DNA of 64,000 nucleotides. It comes from Ianthella basta (lineage: Eukaryota > Porifera > Demospongiae > Verongiida > Ianthellidae). Both the position numbers and the translations under genes were made by a program. The notes under the pieces were generated by a model, which saw nothing but the letters and a program-made list of their open reading frames with translations, did not search any database and was not told the DNA's origin. The DNA lies in NCBI GenBank assembly GCA_964019415.1, contig OZ025872.1:2910699-2974698 (forward strand). The letters run 5' to 3'. Each line of letters starts with the position of its first letter. Positions within the stretch are counted from its first letter, which is position 1. Below are positions 52,119 through 64,000 of this stretch, piece after piece.

Positions 52119-55100
52119 ATGGCCGGTCAGTGTTGATTCCAGCAAACTGCTTGATCATAGATGTATAATGTATTTACGGTGTAACCTTCCTGTTCCCGCT
52201 TCGCATCATAGAAAGGAGCTATGATGAGGAAGTTATCCGGGGAGCCTTCAAGAAATCCAGGGATACGCTCCTTGTGCGTCTGCCCATCCACACTCTCCCA
52301 AGATTGCTGGAGTGTGAGAGCATCATTAGCGAAGAAGAGCGCTCCATCACTGACAGCGGCATCACCAGGTAACTACGAACTACCACAATTGTCTGGTCTG
52401 AGCTTTAGCTGCGTTCTCTCTAGGCTGTTTTCAAAGGGTACAAAGCCTTTCTTGCTCCCTTAGTAACCTCCCTTGAGGCTACAAACACGGCACTGCACCC
52501 TCCTTGAAAAGGTACCACTAGTGATGTAGTGTGGGCAGTAGCGTTTGCATGCATTACATACTGTTTCATGAGGCTCTCCCTGTATTCAACTACTGCACCT
52601 TGCGCAAGAAGATGACAACCTCTCCCACACCCAACCATCCACTCCTCATGTGCCTATTTTCACACAGCTCCCTACCTAGCTATTGTTAGGGAGAGTGTTA
52701 GAGGCACAGTATGTATAAGTCCTCGTGTACATAACTAGTCTTGTGTAGCTCACCACCATTTTGCTACATTTCTGATGTGGTTGGCTATGTGAGACTAAGC
52801 TACAGCTAAGCTCACCATAACTTGGCCCAGCTATCACATTCTGTAAAATCGCTGTAACATAGACAGATTCATTACATCATAAGAGCAGGAGTGTAGTCAT
52901 GGAAGGAGGAGTCGAGGGAGGGTGGCATTACCCAATGCTGTTGAGAATGGCAACTATCTATATGTGCGGATGTAGATTATATGTAGCTATATACTTGGTA
53001 CATTTGTGTAATAATCTTATGTTTGGGTAAATATTGCCCTTCGCCTTGTAAGACTAAGAGACTCACTCAGGCTCACCCAAACCAAAGTAAATTGCATGCA
53101 CATTTCAAAACACTCAGAAATCATTTGTATGGATATGCTTGTCTTTGTTGTGATATCAGTTGAAACATAGACATCATCAACATTGTGTGGTGTGTATGGA
53201 TACATTTCAAATTAAATACAGGCAGCTTCTTTAGGTGCACGTCTACATTAGGCTGTAGATGTGTCTCGGTCTAACACGTAAAGCTGATCAGTGTGTACGT
53301 ATGTGCTACCCTGAGTGTATATCACTCAACATCTATTCATCCCTGCATGTGTCTCTCTGATATTGTGTGTGAGATGCAATATACTGTGTGGTGTGTACAA
53401 ATGGGCTGATGCATTGCCATTCAAGTGGGGTGATGGCACAACTGTGAGACCTGGTCAGTAGGTCTCGGCCATGGAGCCCTTCATAACTGAATGAAGTCCT
53501 TCACAACTGAACAAAGGCCTTCACAGATAAAACATCTTGATCAAGCCTTCCAGTTGCTATGTTATACCCTCCTGGGAAGCCAGTACATGCACAAGTGTTT
53601 TTTGCTATTTATGCACACAGTTTCTACAATACAGTGGAACCTGTCTAAGATGGTCACTGTGTTAGGCAGCCACCTCTCTAAAACAGCCAGCCTCCGTGGC
53701 CCCAAGTAGCACTAAAACATTACAAACTACTGTACCTCTGAGAGCAACCAACTCTCTAAGAAGGATACAGTGGAACCCTGCTAAACGACCACCTTTGAAA
53801 TAAGACCGCTTTGGTTTAGTCCCAAATCAATGTACACAAGTATTGTTCAATTGCAGAATTAAGACCAACTGGAAAATAAGACCACTTTACATGGCCTAGA
53901 CAATGGTCTTATTTCTAAGGTTCCGCTGTAGTTAAAGCTGGCCCTTAAGTGGCTGTCATAGACAGGTTCACTGTATCATGGTGCTTAATATGTAGTGAAT
54001 AATGAATGCTTTTTTATCCTTTGGAATAGTTTGCAACAGAGAGAGAAACTGTTGGACATTCTGCTGACAAAGGATGGCAGTGCACTCTTGAAGGTGTTGG
54101 AGATTCTAAAAACGCGCGAGTGTGGCTACACAGAGTTAGTGGGAAAGCTCTTTGCTGACATGGACACAATGCAGAAAGACAAGTCTACAAATCCAACAGG
54201 TAAGCTATGAAGTGTGTTGATGACATGACAAGTTACGTACGTTCATGTTGTTCCATATCTGATGGTTACCTTAAACTTTGGTGCACATATTTTAACAGTT
54301 TTATTCTACCTTTGTAACTCCCAATAGGTGTAATTCTTTGAATTTAAACATTAATTTAATTGCTCACTGGCATTGCGTGTCAGCCATCTGCATTCTAGCT
54401 AGTCATTTGTTTTCAGTGGAACCTGTCTAAGGCAACCACGTATGGGCCAGTTCTAGCTGTTTATTGAGAGGTGGGCACTCTACAGAGGTACGTACGTAGA
54501 TTGCAATGCTTTAGTGTGCTATTTGGCACCAAGGTGGCTGGCTGTTTTAGAGAGGACAGGTGGCTTCCCAACGCAGTGACCATCTTAGACAGGTTCCACT
54601 GTAGTATCATACCCAAGCAGACCCTTCCCGAATGGGGACAAAGGGTTGGTGGCTGTAAACACAAAACTGTAACATACTGTAAAGTAATTATAACGTCCTG
54701 TACAGTACACCTTTTATGGTGCTAGCTGTCAAGGAAGACTATTGAAGGTGGCATTGACTGGGATTTTGTAATGCCAGTCCTTCTACTGACTGTACCTAGT
54801 CGTTATGGAGGTGGCTGTGCTGACAATATTTCAACCTTGAATCTCTTCATTTTCACGAGATTGCACACAAATTACGATATAGCCACCTGATAGGATCTGC
54901 CAATATTCTGGCAGCAGTCACAACATCCCACCTAAGTTTCACCAGACCCTTCCTCCCCTCACTCACTCATACCCACTCCTGAAAGATCAGGCACATGTAT
55001 ACGTGTCTAGCATGCAATAAGTATTACACTTTGACTCTTTCGAGAATGTCATGGTTATTGACCTTAATGTGCATGTTTCTAGTTTGTATTGGTGTTTGTG

Positions 55101-58100
55101 TTTGTAGTCCAACATGGCTTGAAGGCTATTGAGTACCATGGAGAGAGTAGCAGTGCTGCATCCTATCAGCTCTGCCAGGCAGTGCAGGTGCAGGGAGAGG
55201 GTGGGACAAGAACAGCCTATGTCCCTGTGCAGGGTAAGTTGAGATAGAAACAATGTAGAGCATAATAGTGATCTTTCTTTGACAATTCCTGTGAACACAT
55301 TTGTTAGTAATCTTACTATGGGACACTAGTCAGTGCTGGGATCAGAAGGATGTCACCAACTAAATTCACCTGACTGTCAGAGGGTGTACCATTGTGCCTG
55401 CTCTTCAATATGTGACTCAAGCCAGTTGCTTGCCTGTATGTCTCGTCCACTGAATAAGCATTACAGCTACTATCTGTTGCTCTACTTGCCAGTGCTGTAG
55501 CTACTCACTGGTGCACTGTACGTACCTGCTAGTAAGCTAGGTAAATGCATAGCACTGTGGAGCTGTGAGTGTTAATATTGTGTATGTGCAGTGATTGAGC
55601 CTGAGAACTAGCTGATAACATGAGTGAAGAAGACCATACAATAAGTGCACACGCATATAGACATCCGGTATCGGGTGTTAGGCATAGTCGTCTAACAGGC
55701 GCTTATCAATGCAGCATTACATCATTTATACGTAATATAACGCATACATCATAGTATTAATTGTTGCCCACAAGTCGATAGCGCGTTCGATACCTTCTGC
55801 TGTAGGAAGTGGAGGAGCAGGAGTGACAGAGCAAGAAACGCACGTACCAAAGCACGATTTGTGGATAAATTCATCTTCAAAGCTATTTTGGACCTCTGCC
55901 CAGGCGAGCGGCTACAACTTAACAGCGCGACGGCGCAGCCTTAACAAGTACGTAGCTATCGCTGTAGGGCGAAGATGCTGAAGGATTAATGGCTGCAAAC
56001 TTCTCCGGAGTGATCTGATGGGCTACTTAAGACAAATGTGGCAGAAGACTAGCTACAAAATAATGGTAGTGGATTAATAGTAGAGGATGTGCACTTTAAT
56101 ACTTACACAGTTTCAGATGATGATCACCAGTGAATGCACGCACGCACGTATATTTAGGAATACAGTACCTTGGAACTCTGAGTGGATCATGTTAAATGCG
56201 GATCAGTGAACAGGACGTTTCCGCCATGGAGGCCTTCTTCAGTCAACTGAATGATGAGAAGGCCTTCATAGGTTTTGATGTATTTGAGTGATGACACTTG
56301 CACACAATACTTATTTACCAATGATTTTTGTTTGATTTTTGACCAATGATTATACATACAAATTTATCTTGACCTCCCTAAGTGTACTCACTCACACACA
56401 CTCACACACCACAGTGGGGCCCGCTCAGATTAGCCCATTCCATGTACTTAATTCCTTCATTTCATAAATTTGAAAACAATTGATTGAATCTGGGTAGTAC
56501 ATGGTGCAGTCAGTCTGCCTGTACATCACACACACACTCACTACCCTGATTGTTTCCATGTACTGTTCTCATGCAGTGCCAAGAAGGAAGCGGACTGTGT
56601 CTTCTACTAGCTCAGAAGATTCTCTGACTCCTGCCGAGAATAAAAGAAAGAGACTAGACAATTGCCTTAAAATGAAGATGGACTTAGCGATACAAGATTT
56701 GAAGAGCATACGACGGCCAAAATGTGATGCCCATCGGACAATTCGATTACTCTATGCTAATGCTCTCGATCGCATCATAAAATTGTTGGAGCCCCACTTA
56801 CCTGAAGTGAAAGTTGCTGCTGATACCTACCTTCGTGGAGGCCTACACGAAGACAAGGAGTCTGTGAAACCAAGTGATGTTGAAACGGCAGAATCTATCA
56901 GTGCTCTACTGAACTTATTGAAAGTCAAAGAATCATGGGATAACACTACCTTCCTAGAGCAAGCTGTGGACTCTATCCCTGCTATGGCCATTGAGCGGGA
57001 AGTTGCAGATGCCATCTTATCACATTATAACCTTCACTTAACCATTTATGAGAGAGCTACATTGCTGAAAGATGACCTTGCCAGGAAGAGTGAATCGGAC
57101 AGTGATGAAGAAGTCACAGCTGTGGCAACCAAAGACCTGGTTCCTCTCGAAATTACCTCCACACTATCTGTCACCACATTCACGTGTGACGAATGCCATA
57201 ACCTCCACGTTCGCCTCCTCAGTGCTGCTTATGGTATCCCGGAGAATGAGATCATCTGCAGTAATGCAGAGCCACGCCAGAGCACGACTGTCACTTTTCT
57301 CATTCCCAGCCGGTATGTCTATGTCGTCGTGCAGTGCAGTACTCAGCTGGAAACAGTGTGGATCCTGTTGGAGCTGGGTATCATCGAGGTGTCAATCCCA
57401 GGTGTGTTCACCTTCAGTCCCTCTGTGCGGAGCTTCCTGTCACTGCTGACCAGAAGGAAAGCCTTCACTGCTGATTTGCTGAGAGTGACAGAGGTGAGTG
57501 TCCTGCAGAATGCACGCTTTACCGTCCATTGATTTAATCATTGTTCTGTGTCTTTGTGTACATTATATACAGATCCTCCCGTACCAGACTTACTGCTTGA
57601 TTGACTTAGACACTAAGGTAGGTAGCTGTGTACACGTGCACACACTGCTTGCTAGTCTTCAGTAGTAAAGCACCTTACTAACCATTGTGTTGTGGCAGTA
57701 CCTTGAATACTCCATTTTGTTACTGGACATACACCTCTTCCTATGCTTTCCACATTATGTAACTAACGTACCCACAATGTATGTAATTACCTGTATGTAA
57801 TTATTGTTTTGTTCCATGATCTAGAGTATGTGCAAACACATCTTTGTCTGTCATGATCACCTGTTGCCCCACAGTGTTGCCTCTACTAGGTATTAGTTGC
57901 CATTTTGCTCTCACCACATTCAGGAACCTTTATCTGGTCGGCCACTCAGCACCAAAAGAATTAAACACTGGCCTTCACATGGTTAGTAATTTGAATGAAC
58001 ATGATGGATGTCACCTGTACATTTCTGGCACGGCACTGTCCTGTACACACAAAGCACATAAAGACACATACATACCGACAAATACTGTACGCACTGCGCT

Positions 58101-61100
58101 TACACACGCACACCGCATGCAAGCATGATCTGAACTTTGCTGGCGATGTTTGTCATATAACATGCGGCTAGTGCACTCTATCTGATATTGAAATGGGTAA
58201 AAAACATGCCTGCGGTATGCCTGAAGCCATAATGATGTACAGGTAGTAGTGGTGCATACGTGCTTAACAACAAATATACCTGATATCAGATAGTGTGGTG
58301 TGACTCTCATTCAGATGAGCTTGAGCCTGGATCGCAGTCCTCAGTGCCAGAGACAAAGGACGCTGAGACTCATGCCAGACATGTAAGTTAGACTAAGTGT
58401 GTTGTATTTGACGAGTGTGATCTAGAAAAAAATGGCGGCGATGGTGAGTGTCAGTGAGTGGCGGTGATTCCTGGAGGCTTGCTGGCCTTCTATCGGTCAA
58501 GCACACCCAGCCTTACAGCACAACTCTGGGATTCATGCGGTGCAAGATCGCTTTCTCTCTCCTTGATTCCACTATCATGTGCCTCCGAGGAGCCAGATCT
58601 TCATTCCACAGTCCCGCCCACAACACGATTGGTGGACAGGACCAGCCGTTGGACCTCATCGCGAGTGAGGCCCGGCTGTCTGATTGACTTCACCTGACTG
58701 ACGATTAGCTTGTACTGTCTACTGCCATGAAAAGTGCTTTCATGTAACAAGTTATTATATTATTGTTTCTCGGTGTGTTTATGTAAATATTGTACCACAG
58801 GCAGTGCGCATGTGTGCCTGATTATTATTATTCATTCATTCACGAGTGCACAGTTTACACTTATGTATAATTGGCCCTAGCTAGTACCTCTGGTCTATTC
58901 GGCTTGGTCAGAGTGCATAGTGTAAAGTTATTGAAAGGGTCTAGCCATTTGCTTGGTGAATAGTTCCAATCATCAAAGGGAATTGGAAACTTGCATGCAT
59001 GTGCATATGATCACCAATAAAGTTAGTACAGTGAGACATGTCTAAAACAGTCACTACATGTATAAAGCAATCACCTCTCTAATACAGTCAGGCTTTGTGG
59101 TGCCATATAAAACTAAATCATTACATTCTACCTCTGCAAGATAGGCACCTCTCTGTAAAGACCACTTACGTGTAATTGGTCTTTAGGTTGTTGTCTTAGA
59201 CAGGTTGCATTGTATATGAGCAAGATACTGCAAGTGCTGATTTTCTAAGCATGACCAAAGCAATTGGTGTGTGTGATCTGTGGTGCATGTTCTGCTTGTA
59301 CTCACACAGTCTGATGATGGAGCCAGTCAACCAGAGGGCACTGGTGCTGTTGCTGCTGATGAGGTGCACTCCAGAGTAAGAGAAATGGAGGAAAAAGTGA
59401 TGGACCTGGAGCGGAAGGTTGCTAACCTTTTTATGGATAATATAGCCCTCAAGACCAAATTAACGGCTAGCCAGGAGGTAGAAGGACGGCAACATGAAGA
59501 GATCACTGGTCTTAAAGAAAGACTGGTGCAAGCTTTGAGTGCACAGGTAAACAGGTTTTTGTATTACAAGCATGATCAGTACATAGTTGATTTCAATCCG
59601 TATGCATACATACTATCTCATATAATTGTAATTGTATATCGTAATCTTTTTCAGTAGCTGTCCGAACTTTGCATCATTTGCAGCTGTTTCTGTCATCCAT
59701 TGCAGCTGTACAAATTTGTGCAACCAGTTTGCACAAATGTCACATTCTGTACTTTTGTATACTAGCTGAAAACCCGCCCTTTGGGCAGATTCCCAGCTTA
59801 TTGCAGGCCAGCGAGTCGGTCTAGTTGGGCTTGTTCAATGTCAAAATGCATAATTATATAAATAGTGAAATGTTATTGTAGGCATCTAGCCATTCTCTTG
59901 ATGAACTGTATTATTAGGAAATTGCATGAATGTGCATAATCACAGTGATCTTGAAATATAGTTGGCTAGTACAGTGATACCAGAGTCACTGCATGCGTAA
60001 AGCGACCACCTCACTTCGTATACCAGTGCATGCATGCAACTGCTGAAATTGTCATATTTACTGTGTGTTGTCAATTTATGCAGAAAGCACTAGAAATTGC
60101 TGAACAGCGTGTCGCTAACCAGGCATCCACTATTCGAAGACAGAGGGTAAGGCAGTTTGTGCCTGTATGCTTGCTGTATTCACTTGTATGAAGTGAACAC
60201 TGCACACCACACTACATACGTACCTCGTCTGGATCAATGTTCAAGTATTGCACTCAAACACATCGACACTAATAGTATGGTTGTATGTACAAGCCATTGG
60301 CTCAAGAACCACTTGGGAGTTTGTATGTATAAGCCAGAATGTGGAGGGGGCCATGACATGCATGCTAGAATAGCGCTGCCAAAAGTATTTATGTGAATAT
60401 TCCATTGCAGCAAAACCTGCAGGAAGAAAAGCGTGGAAAAGAAGCCACCGAGGTATGCAAAGTGCACAAAGATATATACACATGAATGCTTTTCATCAAA
60501 CAAGATTTATGTGGCAAGTATATTTGATTCCTTCCACAGGAGCAGGTGAAGAAGCTCACAGATGATTTGGAAAGGACTTCCAAGGAATTGAGCACCACTT
60601 CGGTAATGTGTAGTGCATGCTCAACAGAAATTTCACAAAAAATTATTGTTTGCCTATTGTGGCAGCATAATTATTATAATAATTATGTTATGCATGGCAT
60701 TCAATTCATGGTCCATGACATATCATATTAATTCTCCCTTTATACTTTCTCTAGCAATCGCTGGTAGACGAGCAGGTAAAAAATACTACCACTAACCAAG
60801 CTAAATGCCAATTGGAGACAGAAATGCAGGAAAAACTTGTGAGTTTGTCTTGTATGCGCAAATAAGGATAATTCTGACCAATCATTAAGTATATAGCAAT
60901 GCAATTGTTAACAAATATGAAGCGCAAAGTACAAACATGGACAGTTTCTGGTGTTGGGTTTGCATGAAGGAACAACTGCAAATTGCACAGGCAGAATTGG
61001 CCGATCTTGGTGATAGTCTGCAAAGGATGACTGCTGAGAAGGAAGATGCAAGTGCACGAGCTGCTACGGCAGAAAAACAAAATTCCCAATTGGAGAAAGA

Positions 61101-63920
61101 TCTACGTTCTATGACCTCTACACTAGATGTGAGTGTGTGTGTTATGTGTATGTGTGTGTTTGGGCATGTGTGAATATATTTAAGTGTGTGTATGTACGTA
61201 CGTATGTGTTGTGTGCATGCATATGTGCATGTGTGCATGCTGTGTGTGTGTGTGTGCGTGTGCTGTGTGTGTGTGTGTTCTGTGTGTGCATGTGTTAGGG
61301 GTGTCCATATGTGCACATACCATGCAGTGGTGCAATTACTAATTACCATGCAGATGGGCATGTATGTTTGCGGATTTTAGCATATGCTTGTAAACTGGTA
61401 TGCATGCCATTCATGTACATTATTCATATTTGTGTATGATTGTGTGTTCTGGTGTGTGCCTTGTTACAGGAGATGACAACAAAGTGTGAGCTTTTTGAAC
61501 AGGCAGACGTTACACTGAAGGCTCGTCTTGAGGAAAGATCTGTAAGCTATGTAACCAAAGTACAGATTGGCATTGCTGGCTTGCTACACAATTAATGTAC
61601 TCTCTATTGGTATATTATTGTTATATATGACTTTACATAGACTGAAGCAGAAGAGCTTCGAGCCAAGTGTTCTAATTTAAAGGATAGCTTGGCCAAAGAA
61701 GAGGTAGGGAGTCAGCACATACATGTTATCACAAAATAATGGACCACTGCACTGTGGACATTCTCAATTGCTATCTTTATTAGTCAGCTAGAAAGTCTTT
61801 GGAGGAAGCAGATGTGCTTAGACAGGCTGAACTTGTGCGTAGACAGGCTGAACTGCAACAGTTGTATGGATCAGAGGAAGCCAGTCAGAGAAGAATCCAA
61901 GATCTTGCGGTATTCATTGCACACCACATTCTTTGTAAATAATCCTAAATAATTGAGCTAGTGAACTAGGCTGGCTGCTAACTATATTTCTTTCCAGGAC
62001 GTCCTCAGGAAAACAGAGGTTGAGAAAGAGCGATACTTTCAGGAGACAGGACAACTCAAAGATCAATTACAGCATGAACAGGTGAGGCTGTTATCTAAGA
62101 AAAATTCATGTATGTACATGCACTTGAAAAATTTCTGGAGGAGTCTAGCCAGTTGCTTCTAATAAGCAAGTATGCAAAGGATGTTCTGATTAGCATCAAT
62201 TTAGCATTTCATGCAAGAAATTGCATCTACCTACAAACTATACACACAGCTTCTTCAAAATGACCTGGCAGACATGTATATATACGGATTGAGTCAACAA
62301 TGTATATATGTTGTATGGTATGTCCCTCCATCTAAGGAGCCTGGAATCCTGGAGGTACTGTAAGCTAGCCTCAATATAGTGGCATAATTGCAAGGCATCA
62401 TGCAATTAAACTCTGAGTAGCAATATACTACAACTGAGTTGTTCCATGGCAAAGATTCATTATGATTCACCTGACAGGGTACCGGATATTACTTATCTAC
62501 TGGGTTCTACCAGCTTGTGGTAAGGACATTTTTCTTTGGTTAGACTTCAGAACAAGTACACAATAAAGTTTTCAGTTTTTATGATTGTCTTGTCAGGCCA
62601 TTCTCTTCCATTTGGTCACCTTATGTAGTGTCCAAAACAAACAAGGCCTTTGTAAGCTGAATGGTTGATGTCCTGATCAAGCTATGTTACCCACTTGAAA
62701 GTCATGTGCTCATCAATATAGTTACTATAGCCTCTCCTAATCACATGCATCCATACGCTAATGCAAATTATAACAGGAGTTGACAGATTCGCAAGTGTGT
62801 GGAAGTTGGACAATTGTTTCAACACTTTGTGCTTGTTTTCCTTTCATAGGAGCTGATGAATCATCTCAAGGAAGAATGTGAACACCTCAGGAAAGATATT
62901 GTGGCTCAGCTAGGTACCATTGAGGACCAAGCTGCAGAGTTGGAACAATGCAAGGTGATTAACACACAGAGCATTAGAACATCTCCTAGCCTTCACATAT
63001 ATAGTTGTATCTATATCCCTCATATATTACACAGGCAAGCATGGATGATATGAAACGGACTATAGCAAATTTAAGTTCCAGAAAAATCTCCCTAGAAGAG
63101 AGGTTGGCTGAGGAAAAGGTGTGTGGTCTAAACTCAAAACATATGCTGTGATAGCAACTAAAATTGACTGCTGTCACCAATTCAAATTCTGCTCTTACGT
63201 ATGTGATTTCATTTCAAGAATTTGTTGCTTGAGAAAGAAAAGGAGATAAATCGGCTTAAGGAAGAGGGAGAACGACTCGCAGTCTCATTTGAGGTACATT
63301 GAATAATAACAACATGGAGTTTACCAGACTTTACTTAAGTTCCTTTCAGCTGCAATTGACTCAACTTTGAGAAGAGGGTCATATTCACTATTCACATTTA
63401 CGCCTTTCTTTCAGTCACAAAGGCAGCAGCTGATGAACCAGCTCGAAGAAACACGTAGGATGAAAACTGATGCTGAAGCCTCTAGAGACACACTGAAAGG
63501 CCAATTGGCCACAGTGGAGGAAGAGTGTGCAACAGAGAAGGTTTGCGCATCTGTACATAGACAATCTTCCTTCTTCGTCTGGGATTCTACCATGAATTGA
63601 GAGATTCCTGTTTGTAATTGTGCTAATATTCATTGTAATCTACAGGAGGGGCATGAGAACACACGATGCATGCTTGATGCAACTGAAGCTGAGCTCGTTG
63701 ATGTCAAATTGAAGTTAGAGGGCACACAAACAAAACTGGTTGACAAAACCAAAGAAAGTCGCCTGATGGAGGTGAGAAACTTTCTGTTATATATAACACT
63801 CTATTGTATACACAAGTTACTTGGTCCCAGCATTCCCTCCACCAGGATGCCCAGTTTCCACTACTTACGAAACTGGAAGAGTTAAAATGCAGTCTTGCTG
63901 TGGCAGAGAAGGAGCTACAA
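52119..63920 (+). CDS. Gene C: CARD/coiled-coil family gene, 5' part (24 exons, continues off the window)
   Basis: Exons: 52119-52125, 52212-52368, 54030-54199, 55108-55233, 56577-57493, 57573-57617, 57924-57981, 58315-58382, 59310-59546, 60084-60146, 60411-60452, 60540-60602, 60755-60838, 60970-61128, 61470-61541, 61641-61703, 61784-61909, 61998-62081, 62850-62954, 63035-63118, 63219-63293, 63415-63540, 63646-63771, 63846-63920. They total 3132 nt (1044 codons) with no stop. The order is CARD (MAERSYDEEVIRGAFKKSRD...), Q-rich linker, core domain, acidic linker, long coiled coil. There is no 2A, DEATH or second CARD exon, so it is probably closer to the ancestral plan. The C-terminal domain is beyond the edge. 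Confidence 0.8.
53630..53975. repeat. CAGTGGAACC-type inverted-repeat element with nested copy (gene C)
   Basis: Outer ends ACAGTGGAACCTGTCTAAG and GACAGGTTCACTGTA, with inner copy 53766-53930 (TACAGTGGAACCCTGC / TTCCGCTGTA). Orthologous to 11044-11355. Confidence 0.77.
54413..54603. repeat. CAGTGGAACC-type inverted-repeat element (gene C)
   Basis: Ends TCAGTGGAACCTGTCTAAG and CTTAGACAGGTTCCACTGTA, nearly perfect inverted termini. The best-preserved copy of the family in the window. Confidence 0.8.
56577..57617 (+). CDS. Gene C exons: helical plus alpha/beta core domain (intact)
   Basis: Exons 56577-57493 and 57573-57617. Closest counterpart of 25409-26443 in gene B, with strong conservation from AVDSIPAMAIE through ILSHYNLHLTIYERATLLKD to GIIEVSIPGVFTFSPSVRS and ILPYQTYCLIDLDTK. 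Cysteines in a CDECH context lie before the alpha/beta part (CRDCH in gene B, FEDCH in gene A). Confidence 0.72.
58418..58841 (+). mobile_element. Retroposon-like insertion with ATT tail and 7-bp TSD
   Basis: Flanked by ACGAGTG (58411-58417, 58842-58848). The right end is a (ATT)n(ATTC)n tail, the left end TGATCTAGAAAAAAATGGCGGCG. Gene B has the uninterrupted site near 30452 (GATGAGTGCACTG). A 424-bp SINE-like or 5'-truncated LINE-like insertion without a recognisable domain. Open frames over 58448-58697 are not supported as genes. Confidence 0.75.
59027..59214. repeat. CAGTGGAACC-type inverted-repeat element, diverged (gene C)
   Basis: Ends TACAGTGAGACATGTCTAAA and TTAGACAGGTTGCATTGTA. Confidence 0.6.
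59310..63920 (+). CDS. Gene C coiled-coil exons (16 exons)
   Basis: All phase 0. Many have lengths that are whole multiples of 21 nt (63, 42, 63, 84, 63, 126, 84, 105, 84, 126, 126), that is 14, 21, 28, 35 or 42 residues, exact heptad counts. Typical sequence: EQVKKLTDDLERTSKELSTT, NLLLEKEKEINRLKEEGERL, RQQLMNQLEETRRMKTDAEA. The first exon (SDDGASQPEGTG...) starts with a short acidic/Gly linker before the coil. Confidence 0.8.
59761..60015. repeat. Decayed hairpin H6 and a duplicated intron patch
   Basis: ACTAGC with a weak 16-3-16 hairpin (59764-59798, AGCTGAAAACCCGCCC / GGGCAGATTCCCAGCT, four mismatches). It is followed by about 200 bp that match gene B 30500-30730. Gene C also has the ordinary counterpart at 58870-59040, so this patch is a second copy. 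Confidence 0.5.
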
Positions 63921-64000
63921 GTGAGGCTAGCTATGCTATAGCAAGGAATATGCTGGTAAAAATACAATGTCACACTGTAAAGGACGTCATCCCTAGGCCA

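Noticed and set aside
56207..56250. Hammerhead-like string on the minus strand (CTGAAGA...GGCGGAAACGTC)
   Set aside because: Stem I does not pair and stem II is imperfect; at best a decayed relic of a Penelope end.
58448..58697. Two overlapping 79-codon open frames
   Set aside because: They lie inside a retroposon-like insertion with a target duplication; no domain is recognisable.

Overview
The window is from an intron-rich metazoan nuclear genome. Canonical GT-AG introns, one GC-AG intron, death-fold (CARD, DEATH) exons, Penelope-like retroelements and many MITEs all support this. A demosponge-like invertebrate is my best guess from the dense small introns and the abundance of self-complementary tetramers (CATG, TAGC, GTAC). 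Taxonomy cannot be proven from the sequence alone. No tRNA, rRNA or bacterial-type gene was seen.

The backbone is a tandem array of three paralogous plus-strand genes, A, B and C. A: only its 3' part is present (672-7806). B: complete, 37 exons, 10003-50508; the exon lengths sum to 6045 nt and stay in frame from ATG to stop. C: 5' part, 24 exons from 52119 to 63920, running off the right edge. Shared plan: an N-terminal CARD split over three exons, a Q-rich linker, a large helical plus alpha/beta domain, a long coiled coil built from tiny phase-0 exons, and a C-terminal domain of unknown type. A has lost most of the coiled coil.

Gene B is the remarkable one. Between its CARD and the common body it carries a basic/hydrophobic segment ending in a 2A-type ribosome-skipping motif (GDVETNPGP, 14820-14846), four DEATH-domain exons (15717-20027) and a second CARD (24707-24988). 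All joins are phase 1. The four DEATH exons come from an old duplication followed by a recent 2730-bp tandem duplication whose right breakpoint lies inside a Penelope-like element. If the skip works, one transcript would give a CARD polypeptide with a hydrophobic tail plus a DEATH-CARD-coiled-coil polypeptide, a plausible innate-immune or cell-death adaptor pair.

Between successive paralogs (8.3-8.95 kb and 51.0-51.93 kb) lies a minus-strand gene or fragment with an eIF4G2/DAP5-like W2 C-terminus, head-to-head with the next CARD gene. The interval between the two starts is only about 190 bp in front of gene C.

The introns are a mosaic of mobile DNA. They include two Penelope-like elements with RT, GIY-YIG and hammerhead-ribozyme motifs, a third hammerhead relic, hAT-like and other MITEs, nested CAGTGGAACC-type inverted repeats, a foldback element, a retroposon-like insertion, a repeat family that carries its own CA/TG microsatellite, and a family of elements ending in a 16-3-16 hairpin next to CTAG (Helitron-like). 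Several insertions are proven by target duplications and by empty sites in the paralogs.
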